Source: Rostratula benghalensis
Taxonomy: Eukaryota > Chordata > Aves > Charadriiformes > Rostratulidae
Direction: 5' to 3'
Assembly (NCBI GenBank): GCA_013399305.1
Contig: VXAI01000139.1
Span: forward strand, 1,203,081 to 1,267,080
Length of the DNA: 64,000 bases
Shown: in pieces, positions 12,137 to 25,519 of the stretch
Layout: every line of letters begins with the position of its first letter
Numbering within the stretch: the first letter of the stretch is position 1
Made by a program: the position numbers and the translations under genes
The notes under the pieces: generated by a model
Told to the model about the DNA's origin: nothing
Seen by the model: only the letters and a program-made list of their open reading frames with translations
Databases searched by the model: none

Positions 12137-14850
12137 GTAAGTACTTTCACTGCTATTAAATAACACCATTGAGTCAAAATTTCCTTCTTATTTTCTTATT
12201 CAAAGTATTCAGTTATGTCATGCCGGAGATGGGTTTCCTTGCTGGTAAGTTTTACAGTGTAATTGGAGGCAGTTATACAAGGACACAGCTGATGGGACAG
12301 TAATCCCTGAATGTCTCTTTTATTGTATATACCTTTACAACATCTGATTATGGAAAAAGTGCTATTATACCCAAAGCACAGAGTAATTTTCTGCAGATCC
12401 ATAAAAAGAAAGGAGCACTTCTCATGTGACCTACAGAGGCCCTGCCTAGTGCCATTATGTGTTTCCCAGAACTATACTTTCTTTAGTCCCATTGCCGTGC
12501 TGCTTAGTGCTAGGTGACCTGATGTGTTGGGCCCTTTGGAGAACCTGCTGCTGTAATTCCTCCTCTGCTGCACAAGAAAATCTTCTGCAGAAAGAAGATT
12601 TGAAAGTTGTTCTTCTGGGTTGCAGCACTTGAATTCCCTTCCTCCAATACCAGGAGGTTTTCTTGTATTATCTGTGGCAGGACAGGTCCCCATGTGAATT
12701 ACTTAAAGGCATATTATTGTTTGCATGAATATGTTTTATTAAAGGGTTTCAAGTTAGGGCCTTTTTTAGTAATTTAAATCAAAATTAGACTAAGACAAGA
12801 GTCTTACCATGTGCACTCACAAGCAAGCTCACCTCTGCTTATATATGCGGCAGTGTAGCTGTATTTGAAAGTTTTATTCTCAGAAATGAAATTAAAGTAG
12901 TCTCAATATAGTCCCATGTTAATTTTCTGCATTTTTTCTGGCATGTTTTCATGTATCTACCTGTGGTATTGGAGTTTTGTCTCTAAGCTGCCTAAATATA
13001 TGGATTATGCAGCACTTCTGTCCTTAAATCAGGCCCTGCACAAGTTATCTTATATCTGGCTGGGTTAGGTGTCTATAATACCCACTATTTTCCCATAAAT
13101 GAAATATCTTCACTGCACAGAACTCAAATTATTGCCTTTCAGCTTACTACTTGCAATATCATGACCAAATTACTGATTTTTTTTTGGTATTCTTCCAACA
13201 GATGTCTTTCTGGGTGCATGCTGTGTTGCTCTATGTGTTGCAGTAACCTGAGCAACCCTGTAACTCGTTGCCTGTGAGTGCTGGGGAGTTGTGTCTGTCC
13301 TGGGCCCTTTAGTGGGATGGTGTTTGGCAGATTAGCTATGTGTGCACAGGTTAGGTTTCAGCATGGGAAAGTTTAGCTGCCTTGATTAGACATCCCAGCC
13401 AGCTTTTTAGCTGGTGGGTGCACAGGAGGGCAGTAGCTTGGTTGGCAGCATCTTTGGTTTTGTTGTTGAGATAAGAAAAGGAGCAAGATATCAAAAAAAG
13501 ATGCATTCCTTGAGGGACTTTTAATTTTAAATTCTGCCTGAGTTTTCCATTTCTGTGTTTGTAGGGCTTCAGATAAACCTAGTTTAATTGGTTTGATGAG
13601 CTGGTCAAAGTCTTCTGTGAGCCACCCAAACTAATAGTCCTGACATTTTTTTCATAACAGTTCTTCTGTCTTTGCTGATAAGGCTATCCTGAATTGTTTC
13701 TTTACATCCTTTCTGTATCCAGAGCAACTTTAGCATTGTCAGACTGTTATTTCTCAGTATTAGATCAGTTTTTAGGTGAAACAGAGAAATTAATAAATTA
13801 TTACAGTCAAGTTCCAAACCCATCACAATCTGCTTCTTTTATTCCAAGTCACATTTTTGCTTCTACATTCTGCATTGTTCTTGTGTGCCTATAAAGTTCC
13901 CAGTAGTGTGGGGAGAAAAGGAAAACCCAGTGAGGCAGAGATTGAAAGAAGTTAAAAAGAAAGAAGAAAACCAGCGGTTATCTCAGGTGCTGGAGCAGCA
14001 TTTCATGGGTGCCTCCTGCAGAGGAATGCTGTGAGGTCTGATCATTACTGTCTGAAACATGCTGGTGGCTGAATGAGTTGCTTGATAAGTCCTTCACTGT
14101 GTGAAAACTAAACTGCTATCTGGAGAGTGAGTGAACAGCTCTTGTTGTTTTTCTCAAATACGTCCTATCTGCGGTTCTATTGTTTGAGGCTCAGAGGGAG
14201 TGCTACCACGGGGATTTCAGATACAATAGTGCTTTGGCACACTTAAATACCCAACCCAAACTGTTATTCGGGGCAGCCATTTATGCTAAGACTGAGAGAA
14301 GTCAATGGGCAGAATCCATCTCCGTTACCAGCTCTTCATGCACAGAGCCTATACAGTACTCACATGTGGTCTTGTTGCAGCCCAGTGGCCTGAGTATTGT
14401 CTGCTGCTTACAGCTGCAGCTATGGGGAATGACAGGAATGTCAGGAGAGTCTTGCTTGGCAAGCAAATTCTCCAGCTGTGCTTTTGCCCACGTCTGTCCT
14501 CTTCTCTGCCACCTGCAGTCCTGAGCTCAGCATCTCCTGCAGCATGGATGCTCCCTCCTTGGCATCCTTGCACCAGGATTTCACTGTGTGCAGAAGAAGG
14601 AACTGGACTGGGACATTGGCAATTTTAGGTGTTAAAGAGGCTAAAACAAATGGTTTTATGGAGAAAGAAAGGAAGATTGTGTACATCTCTCAGTTTTTCC
14701 TGGGCACATCTTCATTTAAATCTTTAAACTGAGTCAGGTAAATATTCAAGTCATGGATGCTTACATGGGTAATAGCTGGGTTAGAAAACATCTGGACAGC
14801 TTACAGAGAAGTAAAACATGCAGGCATTGTCTTCTTTTCATATCACATAC

Positions 14851-15185
14851 AGAATCATAGAGCAGGGATAATAATCTGAGGGGCAACCTTTTTATTCGGC
14901 CTGCCAACTCCTGTGCAAAGTCCCTCTTCCCCTTTTGAGACAGGTGTACTCCATCTGTCTTCAGCAGGCCTGGCGTCATGTGAACCTTCCTGTGCCCCAA
15001 AACCCCAAAGTCGTGCCTCTGACACCAGGCTCGGAGCCAGGTATTGATCTGCTGGCTCTTCTTGTTACTTTCCTCCTGCTTCCCTGCAACTGGATTGACA
15101 AAAGGACAATACTGCCTGTGCTCCTGAACCCTTGGCTGCTTTTCCCAAGGCCCAGAAGCCTCTTTTGATTGCCCTTGAGTTTCTT
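14851..15185 (-). mobile_element. retroelement fragment with SGNH/esterase-like C-terminal motif (CR1-type ORF1)
   Basis: On the minus strand the reading frame gives INTWLRAWCQRHDFGVLGH, then LLKTDGVHLSQKGKRDFAQE followed by LAG. The D-G-V-H-L-S..G-K pattern is the C-terminal Asp-x-x-His block of SGNH/GDSL hydrolases. The surrounding WLRxWCxR...F and LAGLI-like ending is how this domain looks in avian retroelement ORFs; esterase domains are known in ORF1 of CR1-like non-LTR elements. The low-coordinate end carries AGAATCATAG (14851-14860), like a CR1 3' tail on this strand. Only the end of the domain remains, and the boundaries are approximate. Confidence 0.6.
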
Positions 15186-16461
15186 GTTAATACCTCATCT
15201 CTGCCTGCCTGAAAAATGGGGGATTAAGGGTTATTTTGGTCAAGGATAAGTGTCCAGATATTGTTCTGGGGAACATGCTGAGTTATAGGCCTGAGTCTAC
15301 AATGCCCCATCACGCAAATAGATCTATTATCACTCAGAGCACTTAAGAGCACTCAAGAGTGTGGCTGCAGAATCAGACTGCAAATTATCAGCGTGTGCCA
15401 AAAAGCCTCATGCAGAAAAGCATCCACAGTTTTGTTAGATGTGCATACCCTCAGTATTTTAGTGCTAATGGCTTGTGTGCTGTGCACCTCATTCTCTTTG
15501 GGTCTTGTAAAAATCATTAATCTCCACTAGCATTTTGTTAGGTGTTCATATTTTGGTCTGTAGTATTGTACCTTCTTAGAACAAAATCCAATGTGTTTAT
15601 TTAAAGGATGTTTATTATACAAAAAGGAACAGGAGAAGCCTACACCACTGGCAGGCATATCTTTAAAATTTTATAACCAGTTACATACTATGTCATGGTA
15701 GTAATACCTTGGGACTGTAGTGATGGACCAGTAATCGTTTGTGCTAGACAGTGTATAAACACACAGCAGAGAAAAGGTCTCTGCCCACATGATATTTAAT
15801 CTTCATCATTTCTCTGCTGGGTGCTGCTCTCTCTCTTCTAGACCAGCCTTTGTTCTTTCCTCTTGTGTGTTTCTTCTGGAGTTTACGTCTACGTGTAATG
15901 CAGTTTGAGAAGGACTACTGTAAAGATATTCTCTTGCCTAAGAAAAGTTCTCCAAGCTTTTCAACAGCTGCAGAATTAGTCATGCATAATAATTACATCT
16001 GTACATGATCATTATTATACCAGCAGCATATTAACCCCATTAAACAAATACAATAGCATTAATGCTAGGAAAGACAGGAGGGAGAGAATAAGCTATCAGG
16101 ATTTCTATTGGGAACAGGAGGAATTCTTGGAATAAAGACTTGTCTGAAAACAAACATCTACTTGAGCCACAGGCAACAATGCCGAGAAGTACAGAAGATG
16201 CTCCCATAGAAAAGTTATGATCCTTACATGGTATTTGTTTCTCTGATATCTGAGTGCTTGAAAGCCATTAGTGGATTTTATTTTGTCAACTTGTTTGTGA
16301 GGGAAGGAAAGTTATTATCCCTGTTTCATTCCTGGAGAACAAAGGAACAGGTTAATTTCTTTAATTGCTCCCAATTAGACCAAGAAGCTGAATTTAAAAA
16401 AAAAAAAAAAAAAGGCATCCTTCCATCATGTGCTATCATTGCTTTTGCTCCTTTCTGAGGC

Positions 16462-16815
16462 AGAATCACAGAATGGCAGGAGTTGGAAGGGACTTCAGAG
16501 ATCATAGAGTCCAGCCCCCTACCAGAGCAGCATCACCAAGAGCAGGCTGGGCAGGAATGCATCCAGGCAGGTTTTGAATGTCTCCAGAGAAGGAGACTCC
16601 CCATCCTCTGTGGGCAGCCTGTTCCAGTGCTCTGGCACCCTCAAAGTAAAGAAGTTTTTCCTCACGTTGAGATGGAACTTCCTGTGTTCCAGCTTGTGCC
16701 TGTTGTTCCTTGTCCTGTCACTACGCTTCACTGCGAAGAGCCTGACCCCATCCTCTTGACACTTGCCCTTTAGATCTTTATAAGCATTGATAAGATCCCC
16801 TCTTATGCAAGGCAG
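16462..16815 (-). mobile_element. CR1 LINE 3' end, antisense
   Basis: The + strand begins with CAGAATCACAGAATGGC, the reverse of a CR1 tail. On the minus strand the C-terminus of CR1 ORF2 is seen: segments like [20 protein letters not shown] followed by [20 protein letters not shown]. This is a typical 5'-truncated insertion, and it sits about 50 bases right of an 18-A run at 16396-16413. Confidence 0.88.
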
Positions 16816-19689
16816 CACCAATGCATAAAGCCCAGTGCATGTGGGAAATGTTGAAATGCCTTTATTAGAGGAGAGTCACCTTGTGCTCCTGGAGAGGTGT
16901 CTATGTTCTGCTTTAGCTGCGCAAGCCCAGATGGGAGCTGTACCTCCTAAGGGCTGGAAAGTACAGGGGTGTGGTAAACTGGCTCCACAGCTCTGCCTGT
17001 GTCCCAGGCAAGGGCTGGCACTGAGAAATGGAGTGAACATACAGCAGCAGAGAAGGATCACCAAAAAACTGAGCTCAGGGACTCCCTGGAAGCAGCCCTC
17101 TTTCCAAAGAGACCAGTGCATTGCTTCTAGGGAACCATGGTCTCCTGCCCCTCTATAGCAACATCTCCTTGCACAAAACAAGTCATTAGTGCTGGCAATT
17201 CCCTCTCCTCAGGCCAAACAGTGCTTCCAGGGAGCAGTGCACTGTTTTCTGCTGCCTTTTAAGTTAAAGGCACTGCTGGTCTGTTCTCTGATGACTCATG
17301 TGTCGTGAAAGCTGCCAGATTCCAGCCTCTCCCTTGTGTGATTGCTGCCAGCTGCAGGAGAGGAGATCTGAGCACCAGAGACTTGGTGGAATAGGGGAAG
17401 GAAAGCCAGCTCCTCAGTAATAGAGGTAGGCAGCTCTCAGCTCTTACATGTTTTATAGAATAGGTCACAAGCTACCTCTGGCCCAATCTAAACTTTCATG
17501 ATGTGGATTTGGGAAGAAAAGCTTGGGTCTAATTCTCCTTCCTGCTTTTTTTCTCCATCCGGCTGCAGTGAGCCAGGTTGAGAGCGTTCCTTCCCCACTG
17601 CTGGTTTACTGGGGAGGTAAAACCATGGCACAGTGGTCTTCTGGGTCTCAAACTAAGACATTACGTGGAGCTGCACTGTACAGAGTAGCACAGAGTTGAG
17701 CTCTGGGGCTGCTTTGCCACACAATGCTGCTGTTTATTATGTAGGCTAGGAGTGTGGGCATGCCAGCTGGGTGAAGTTAAGCTCTAGGCCCAAGGCTTTA
17801 TTTTACTGTGGGTATTATTAATCTGGATTGCAGCCTGCTGACACAGTTAGACCACTTTTGGAAATGAGCTAGCTTGCCCAGAGTGCAGGTGGGAAGGTCC
17901 ATACAGCACTGTATTGTACCTTGCAGTCCACAGACCTGAGCAGTCAAAAGCCTTTGATTGTTTATTTCCTTTCTAAATATAAATTCAGGCAAGGGGTCGG
18001 ACGCTTTTGTATTGCAGTGTTTTTGTTCATGAGTCAGCTTTATTAATAATGGTGGAGCTCAGGATAACTGAAAGCAGAGTGCACGCTATGGTCCAAGCTC
18101 CAAAACCGAAAATGTATAAATTATGGTTGATTATTCCCCTGAGTTGTCATTATCAGTTCCCTTAGAAGGCTGATGACAGAAATGGGTCATTAGAAGAACT
18201 GCAGATAGAGTGATTGCCTTTGTAGATGAGCTCTCAAGAGGTGTTTTATGTTTGGGGCAGTGTTGATGAAGACAGAGCAGTTTGCATGAGGTTTGGCCAA
18301 ACCTCTCCAGCAAGATCATGTAGTACCAGCCCAAAATGTGTCTGTCTTCTTGGAGCATTCCTTGATTTAGGGCTTTTCACTCCGGTATTAAATGCAGAGG
18401 TGTTGATCTTTTATGTATACGTGAACGTTGTTCAATCCTCTCATAGTGGAGATGAAGATGAGTTTAGAGTAAAAATGATCTGTAGCAACAACTTCTGTTC
18501 CAAAGCCTATATGGAACAGAGAGCTTGGTGGATGCACTGCTAAAATCGGTCTTGGCAAAACCAGACTTTTTCCATGCTTCTTAACGGACTTGTGTAACTG
18601 TAGGAAAGCTACAGTCTCAGGCACTCTCATTAAGAGGTCTTGCCCTTCTTCACACCAGTGAGATAGGTGCCTAAGTAGAAGGTGAGCTCTTAGGCATTTT
18701 AAAGAATGTAAGCCTTAATTTCTCTTCTCCTTTTGTGCTTGACAGAGGTGGCATGAAAGTAAATACACTGAAGAGCGTAAAGAGCTGAGATACCAGAGTA
18801 ATGAGGCCATTACTGAATCTGAGCATGTAATTAGCTGGAAAATATTTGCCTTCATAATGAATAAATGCTCTGACACATTCATTCCTCAGTAAATATTCAA
18901 GTTCATCCTTGCTGTAGTTCCACAAATTTCACCAAGTATCTGGGGATGGATTTTCTTTGGCAAAGCCAACTGAAGGTGAGAGCATTCCATCTCAGAGCTC
19001 CATCCTGGACCACAAGAACTAGGAAGTGTTTCCTGATAAGACACCTAAAAAGGTGCTGTAAGGAGCGCAATGCAGTAAGGGCAAATCACAATCTTAAAAT
19101 GTAGCTAGTGAAGCAGAATAACAGCTCAACCTCATAAACACCAGCTCTGCAAGCAAATTTCAGATGCTAAATATATGATCCACACCTACTCTTTTATTTC
19201 TGCTCAGGCAAGTTTGATGCTTTTGGCTGGTAAAATGCACCCAGTGGAATGCATTTGAGAAGAATTAGCAGCCTGATTTAGTTGTCACTTATACTTTTTG
19301 GTACCTGTGTTTACGGGGATGAATAGGGCTCCTGGTATTAGCTCTGCCCTGAGTGCATTCTTCCATCCTGAACATTCTTGCCTAATCTAGATGATACCTG
19401 CAGAATCCTCACTGACCTTGGTACTGTATATACTTAGGGGCTTTTCTGTAGGACTTTGGTTCAGAATTATGCAGCAGATCTGATATGTATTAAAGAAAAA
19501 AATCTAATTTGCTGTTGTTGATCACTTTTGGATTTAAGTCATTAGCTGTACGGTGCTTGGTTTAGTTTAAAGTCAGCTATATTACTGCTCGCTTTCAAAA
19601 ATTGGGGATGTGACATCTTAGAGTTTATGGCTACAAGAAATGAATCCATTCATTGCCTGGAAAATGAACTGGGACATCCTGAAATGTTG

Positions 19690-20135
19690 GAACAGATCCA
19701 GAGGAGGCCATGAAGATAATCAGAGGGCTGGAGATGAGGACAGGCTGAGAGAACTGGGGCTGTTCAGCCTGGAGTAGAAAAAGCTCAGGAAAACATTATA
19801 GCCCCTTCCAGCACCTGAAGGGGGCCTACAGGAGAGATGGGGAGGGACTCTATCAGGGAGTGTAGCAACAGGACAAAAAGTAATAGTTTTAAACTGAAAG
19901 AGGGGAGATCCAGATTAGATACTAGAAAGAAATTCTTTCCTGTGAGGGTGGTGAGGTACTGGAACAGGTTGCCCAAAGAAGCTGTAGATGCCCCATCCCT
20001 GGAAGTGTTCAAGGCCAGGCTGGATGGGGCTTTGAGCAACCTGGTCTAGTGGGAGGTGTCCCTGCCCACAGCAAGGGGGTTGGAGCTGCGTGATCTTTAA
20101 AGTGCTTTTAGCTCTAACCATTCTATGATTCTATG
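19690..20135 (+). mobile_element. CR1 LINE 3' end, sense
   Basis: A 5'-truncated CR1 on the + strand. It covers the last part of ORF2 ([20 protein letters not shown], then LPKEAVDAPSLEVFKARLDG) and the 3' UTR with GGAGCTGCGTGATCTTTAA. It finishes with the tail ATTCTATGATTCTATG at 20120-20135. The reading frame is broken upstream by a TAG within the LEKK-type block. Confidence 0.9.
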
Positions 20136-22803
20136 AAACAGCATCTGATGAGGTGTTTTAGCTGCGGCACTTGCTTTAGTGTTAAAACCTAAGTCATTTG
20201 TAATGGTGACATTGTCTACTAGATTTTTGTTGAATTATGTCATATGCTGTCTTGATGGTATTGACTATAAGTTGCTTGTCTCTGCAGGGTACTACTTAAA
20301 CATTTATACCTGTGGTTGGGTGTGATGAATCATGTCTGAGCTGTCAATGCTGGCAGCAATCAGAAGGAAGGATGATAGCAAGGCTTATTGACAGGGAAAT
20401 CTAGACCTCAATTCTCTTCCTATCTCTTTAGAAAACCAGGTTCAGGCATATGTGGGTGACCTTTCCCTGGAGTAGCACGGGAAGGTAAGCTAAAAAAGTA
20501 CTTTACTGTTAGTTGCACATTACCATTCTCAAGTGGGATAGCACTGAGGTGTTTGTAGCAGTCCTTGGCTGCGTACTGCCTCTCTACTCAGCCTGTCCCC
20601 TGCCACAGCACAGCTGGGGAGACCCTCCCAGGATCTGCTGGGGGTCCAGGGTGGGACCTTTCCAGTGCTGCTCCATCCAAAAGCTCTGCCCTTGCTGACC
20701 AATCCCAGCCCCTACTGTGATCCCCAATAAATGCCCTCATCAGCAGCAAAACTCTTCTCTGATGGTAGTGGGGAAATTGATATGATGCCAGTGACATATC
20801 TAGAGAAAAATGGAGGTGTTGACCCAGGAGCAAACAGAGAGGGTCTCATCTCCAAGAATTCTTGGGTCTCAGCACTCACCTTTCTTGTGTGTCAGCAGAA
20901 ACAAGCCCGTTCAACTTTCTGCCTGTAAATGGGATTGATTTGGAAAATGTACTGAAATTATGTAGAAAATCTAAGCTTTCAATTTGAAACAAAGTAAAAT
21001 TTTAAAATTAGAACATGGAATCATAAAGTGTAGCTGCCTGTTTGTATTTAAAAATCAGCTTGGTGGTGGAGATTTTTCAGTATTTTGAAATCCTTTCCTC
21101 CCCAAAAGGAGGGTGAACACATTAAAAAAATCCATAAAACCCCTATTGCCCACCTATTTTTATTTCCAGGGACTTCCCTGCAGCCTCAGACCAGCAACAA
21201 GGACTTCCACATGAGGAATGCTTCAGCGCACGTTATGGTCTGTCAGTGCAAAGCAAAGTGAGACCTCTATGAGTACTGCAAGAGATTGTCTCTGGTAGTT
21301 TTCTTGTGTGGTTTCTCTTGAGTCAAGCTAGAAGAGAGTCCTCTTTTGGGCTATGGTGTTTCTGATGGGTCTGAAGTAGTTACAGAGTTCAGTCCCTCAG
21401 CACCACCAACATTGAACATTACTATGAGAATTAGTCCACGTCTTGATAAAGCAGTTCTTTCCTTCCCAGACACAATCAGGAAACTCTTTCATGTCAGCAA
21501 TCTGCTTTTCTGTCTAACGAGTAGTTCTTTGTTGGCAAGATCTACTTTGTCTCCAGTGTTACGCTGGGAGCCAAGCTAGCACCTCCAGCTAATGATTGGA
21601 CTGTACTTTCCCTGCGGTAACTCGGTGGATGTACAGCTGTGCGGGCTCACAATTTGCTCCTCGATTGTCAATCTCCTGACAGCTTTTTCAGTGGAACAGT
21701 TTGAGAGGAGCGGAGAGCCTTGCTTTGGAGACACAGAAGTGTTTTCACACCTGAAGTGTAATTTCACACCTTGTGTTGCTCAGTAGATAAGTGCATAAAA
21801 TAGCACATCAAATGGGAACAGAAGAGGATAGACATGCCATAGACAAGAGACAGAGGCTTGTTATTTATTTCCTATCTTCAGCAGACCCTGAAAGAATACT
21901 CGCTTGCAGAAACCCAGGGACAGACTATAAAAAGGAGTTAGGAGGGGCATTTTCAAGCCAAGTGATCTGTTATCACATGCAGAATGAAGTGAAAACTTGA
22001 GCTAGGTCTGTGGACCATTGAGACCACAGAGCACTGCCTGAGACCACACACAGTATTAGTGACCACATAACAGGGGTGAACTGATTAATACGGGAGGCAG
22101 CAAGAATTTTAAGGGTGGGTTTATGGGAACACTGACTTGGACCATGTTTCTACTAGGTGGTGTTACTCTGTGTATTGACTTAAATAGTGAATAAAATTGA
22201 CCTTGAGTCTGCAAAAAAAAGTGAGATGAGAATCTGGAAAAAAGCCTCGAAACTATTATGCGAGATCAAATAATTTCACTGTGTATGCAGATTTTCTTTC
22301 CGTCTTTTTCAGGACCCTTTTAATTTGCTATCTTAAATAATAGGTCATAGAAGCATTCTTCCAAAGGAAAGTGGTAGAGAGGCAAGTGCAGCCAAGGGAA
22401 GCCCTGGTAAGACAGCTCCAACAAAGCTTGTTTGTGAGGGAGAGGAAGGGAAGGTGTAGACACACCATTCTCCACATGGAGAATCCATAGAGATGCTCAT
22501 GTTGCTGTTGGTCTTAGGCTTGCTAGGCTTGAGAACCAGATTTCCTGCTCTGTGAGTGTGGGGCTGAAACACGCATCAGTTTCTTTCCTTTCTTCTTTCC
22601 AGCTGAATATGAGGAAATCTAAGAGGTGCTTTCACCTACTGCTTTTCATCCCATGGATTTTACTAAGGAGAACAGTCCATCCCTCCTGTTATTCACTGTG
22701 GAAAAAGTTGCTTCACTTGGAGGTGGTTTGGGTGTTTTTCACCACACAGGGCTTTAATTTCATCTGTCTCTTGTGTCAAACACATTTCCTCTTTTTGTCC
22801 TAG

Positions 22804-23117
22804 ACACCTATGGAAAGCTCTGCCTGCTCAACTCTGTGGGCCAGGAGATGTCTCGCTGCAAGACCTCCATCCGTCGAGGACAGCCCAACCCTGTCTACAA
22901 GGAAACTTTCATCTTCCAGGTTGCCCTCTTCCAGCTCTCTGAGGTGACTCTAATGATCTCCATATACAACAGACGCAGCATGAAGCGCAAAGAGATGATC
23001 GGCTGGATTTCTATGGGTCAGAACAGCAGCGGAGAAGAAGAGCAAAGTCATTGGCAGGAAATGAAGGAGTCGAAGGGGACACAGGTCTGCAGGTGGCACA
23101 TGCTGCTGGAGTCCTAG
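22804..23117 (+). CDS. SYT16: SYT16 terminal coding exon (most of C2B domain and stop)
   Basis: This last coding exon completes the second C2 domain. The acceptor is TTTTTGTCCTAG ending at 22803, and the stop TAG is at 23115-23117. It encodes [20 protein letters not shown], then [34 protein letters not shown] and the C-terminus [10 protein letters not shown]. The [15 protein letters not shown] block is the diagnostic C2B core of the SYT14/SYT16 pair. Loop 3 is [10 protein letters not shown] with no aspartate, so C2B too should not bind calcium. The WHML near the C-terminus is the WHXL motif of synaptotagmin C2B domains, which is linked to vesicle docking. The endings [14 protein letters not shown] and ICRWHTLLES are what I remember for SYT16, against LGLNSSGEEELNHW in SYT14. 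The four visible exons sum to 401 residues; the full human protein is roughly 645. Confidence 0.95.
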
Positions 23118-25519
23118 TGGACATGGCAGTCTACAGGTCCTGGGACTGTGGGCTGTCTTCCCTTGTTCTCAGTCAGCAGAAAACAGCTATTCTATGGCAG
23201 GCGCCATGCTCTGATGGGTCACCTGCACTGTCACTTTTCACCTTCTCAGTGGTCAGCAGCCATGGGTATGAAAGGTAGCATGGCCTGGGAAGCAAGTTTA
23301 GTTCTTGTCTTTCCAGGTTGTCTTGCATTTTCTCCATCCAAATAATTAACCCTAGGGAGAAGCAATGGGAATACCTACAAAATCTTTTCCTTGGTCATTG
23401 TACTGTTCATTTTGTCATAGACTTCACAATTTTCATGCTGTTCTCTTCTGGGGTAAACTCTCTCTTCCCTCCCTCCCCTTTTTTATATTAAATGAAGTTT
23501 GCAAATATTCTTGACACACAGATAGCTCACAGAAAGGCTAACCTGCATGCAGATCACATTCTCTCACTCTTATTATTGTGTTCCTAAGTCCTAGAAATAA
23601 GCCTTTGATACCACTGTAGCCTGGATGATACATTTTTCAGGAAGCATGGGTAAGCACTCTTGAATTCTCTGTCAACTTTTAAGTGCCTAGACATTACTAC
23701 TGTTTTCCTGCACTAACAACTGTTATTAGGACTAAACACTACCAGTATTTTTAATTAAGCATCCTGTACACTTGTTAGCCTGCATTGCCATAGGTTTGCA
23801 CGAGACATAACTAGAATCAGTTTTATACTGCAATTACACAATGCATGTTTAAATGCTTACTTGAAGTTCATGGCTTCTGTCATCACGAATACCAAAAAGA
23901 CCAGAACAAGCTGCACATCCACCTTTGTGCCTGAATCACTCTTTTCTGCATCATTGTTTTGTCCATGTGTTCTTCTGAATGAACCTCAATTTTAACAAGC
24001 AGAAAATCATTGCTGTGAGCATTACACAGGAGGGCTTTAGGTCCATGATGTCTCTGCAATTCAGTTAAGCACACCTCAGTTTGCTGAGGGCTCTTCTTCA
24101 GATGTGCTATCCTTTAATATTTTCTTGGGATCTGAAAGGGGACTGGTTTTGGCACACTGAGGATGCCAGACCATGTCATTTCATCTTTAGGGCAAGCTTT
24201 CCTGCAGGCAAGGAGTAGGATCCAGAGGACCCCTCTGGCTCTGCTGAACTAATGCCCAAGAAAAGTGTTATGTGTCCTTCCTCTAACTGAAAACAATGCA
24301 AGGAACAGGCTTGCTGGATGAGGTGATGAGGTGTGGTTACTTTTCAGACTATGTTGTCATTTTCCATTTTAATCTTTTAACCTCTTTCTATGAGTTAAAG
24401 TCATGGAGACGATGAGTAGGGGACAGGTCTTAGTCTGCTACCTGAAGGTTGACAGTTTAGTGGTTTTTTTGCTATTGCCATGCGGTGTGCGACAGCAGAG
24501 GATGTTCATCCTCTAGTGTAGTGATGGTGTGTCGGTAGTGAGGTGCTGAGATCTTCGAATACAATCAGCTGCTCAATCTTCCATGCCCTCTAGGAGAGGA
24601 CTGGCATTTCTCCATTCCTACTGATGATAGCAAGACACAGGAAATATTTTGCGGAAAAGATTTGTCTGTACTGAGTCACCGCATGTTTTGTTTTTGTCCT
24701 TTACTGAGATCTGACGCTAAATTCTGCCTCCTACTGCACCAGTACCATCTCCTTCCCTTCAACAATGCTGTGCAAATGTAATGCAAATTTTGGCACTGGC
24801 TGTTTGACCAAAATTGAGCCTTGGTGCTGTTTTGTGTCACCTTTAGGCTGGCCAGATGATGCAGGGTAGCTGTGTGATGAACACAGGTTATCACGTGGTG
24901 CGATACACACCGGCTTTGTCTGTCCTCATGAGGCAGACGTGTGGAATAATCTGCGTGTGGAAGGACTTCTAGTGTAGGTGAGACAAATTATCCCACAGGC
25001 CGTGGTTTTATATATTCTTATTACTTACCTGTCTGAGCCTCACTTTTCTGGTGAGACTGGTGGGTAACCTATGCAGGAGGGTTGTCCTCCATTGCCTAGA
25101 TAAGATTGTAAATACCTGCTTTGCACTTCTGGGGCTTTGTATCACAAAGCATGATCAAACCCCAAAAGAGCTCAGCAAACAAATACATTTTTGACTGCAC
25201 TGAATGCTGATGTATTATTGGGGGATTGGACTAGATGATCTTTCAAGGTCCCTTCCAATCCCTGATATTCTGTGATTCTGTGATCAGTGCAAGAGAAAAT
25301 GAGCATTTGAGTGGTAACCAGAAAAATATAAATTTTTTTTATTGTGTAATTTTCTTCTGGGAAAAAAAAAAAAAAAGTAGAGGAAACAGCCCAACTTAAA
25401 AGTTGCATTTGCTGATTTCACTTTTTTCCAATCTCTGTATCTTGTTTCCTGGACTGCATAAGTGTATATACAAGTGTTTGTAAGTAATTTTATTATCTAG
25501 GATGTGTATGTATAATAAA
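23118..25519 (+). other. SYT16 3' UTR (extent uncertain)
   Basis: Sequence downstream of the SYT16 stop codon. Candidate polyadenylation signals are ATTAAA at 23487-23492 and AATAAA at 25514-25519. Further AATAAA words farther on (26043, and a cluster near 30714-30765) cannot be tied to this transcript. A short CR1 tail at 25218-25282 lies just before the second signal. Which signal is used cannot be decided from sequence alone. Confidence 0.45.
25218..25282 (+). mobile_element. CR1 LINE 3' tail remnant, sense
   Basis: About 65 bases match the last part of the CR1 3' UTR (GGATTGGACTAGATGATCTT, then CCCTTCCAATCCC) and end with the octamer repeat ATTCTGTGATTCTGTG at 25267-25282. It is a very short 5'-truncated copy. 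Confidence 0.85.

Larger units (their letters stand above)
12137..22803 (+). other. SYT16 last intron (10.7 kb) with retroelement insertions
   Basis: This large intron separates the two halves of the C2B domain. It holds the retroelement ORF1-like fragment at about 14851-15185, an 18-A run at 16396-16413, an antisense CR1 3' end at about 16462-16815 and a sense CR1 3' end at about 19690-20135. No other exon is recognised. Several open frames of 80-115 codons around 14.2-14.7 kb overlap one another on both strands and look like chance. Confidence 0.75.
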
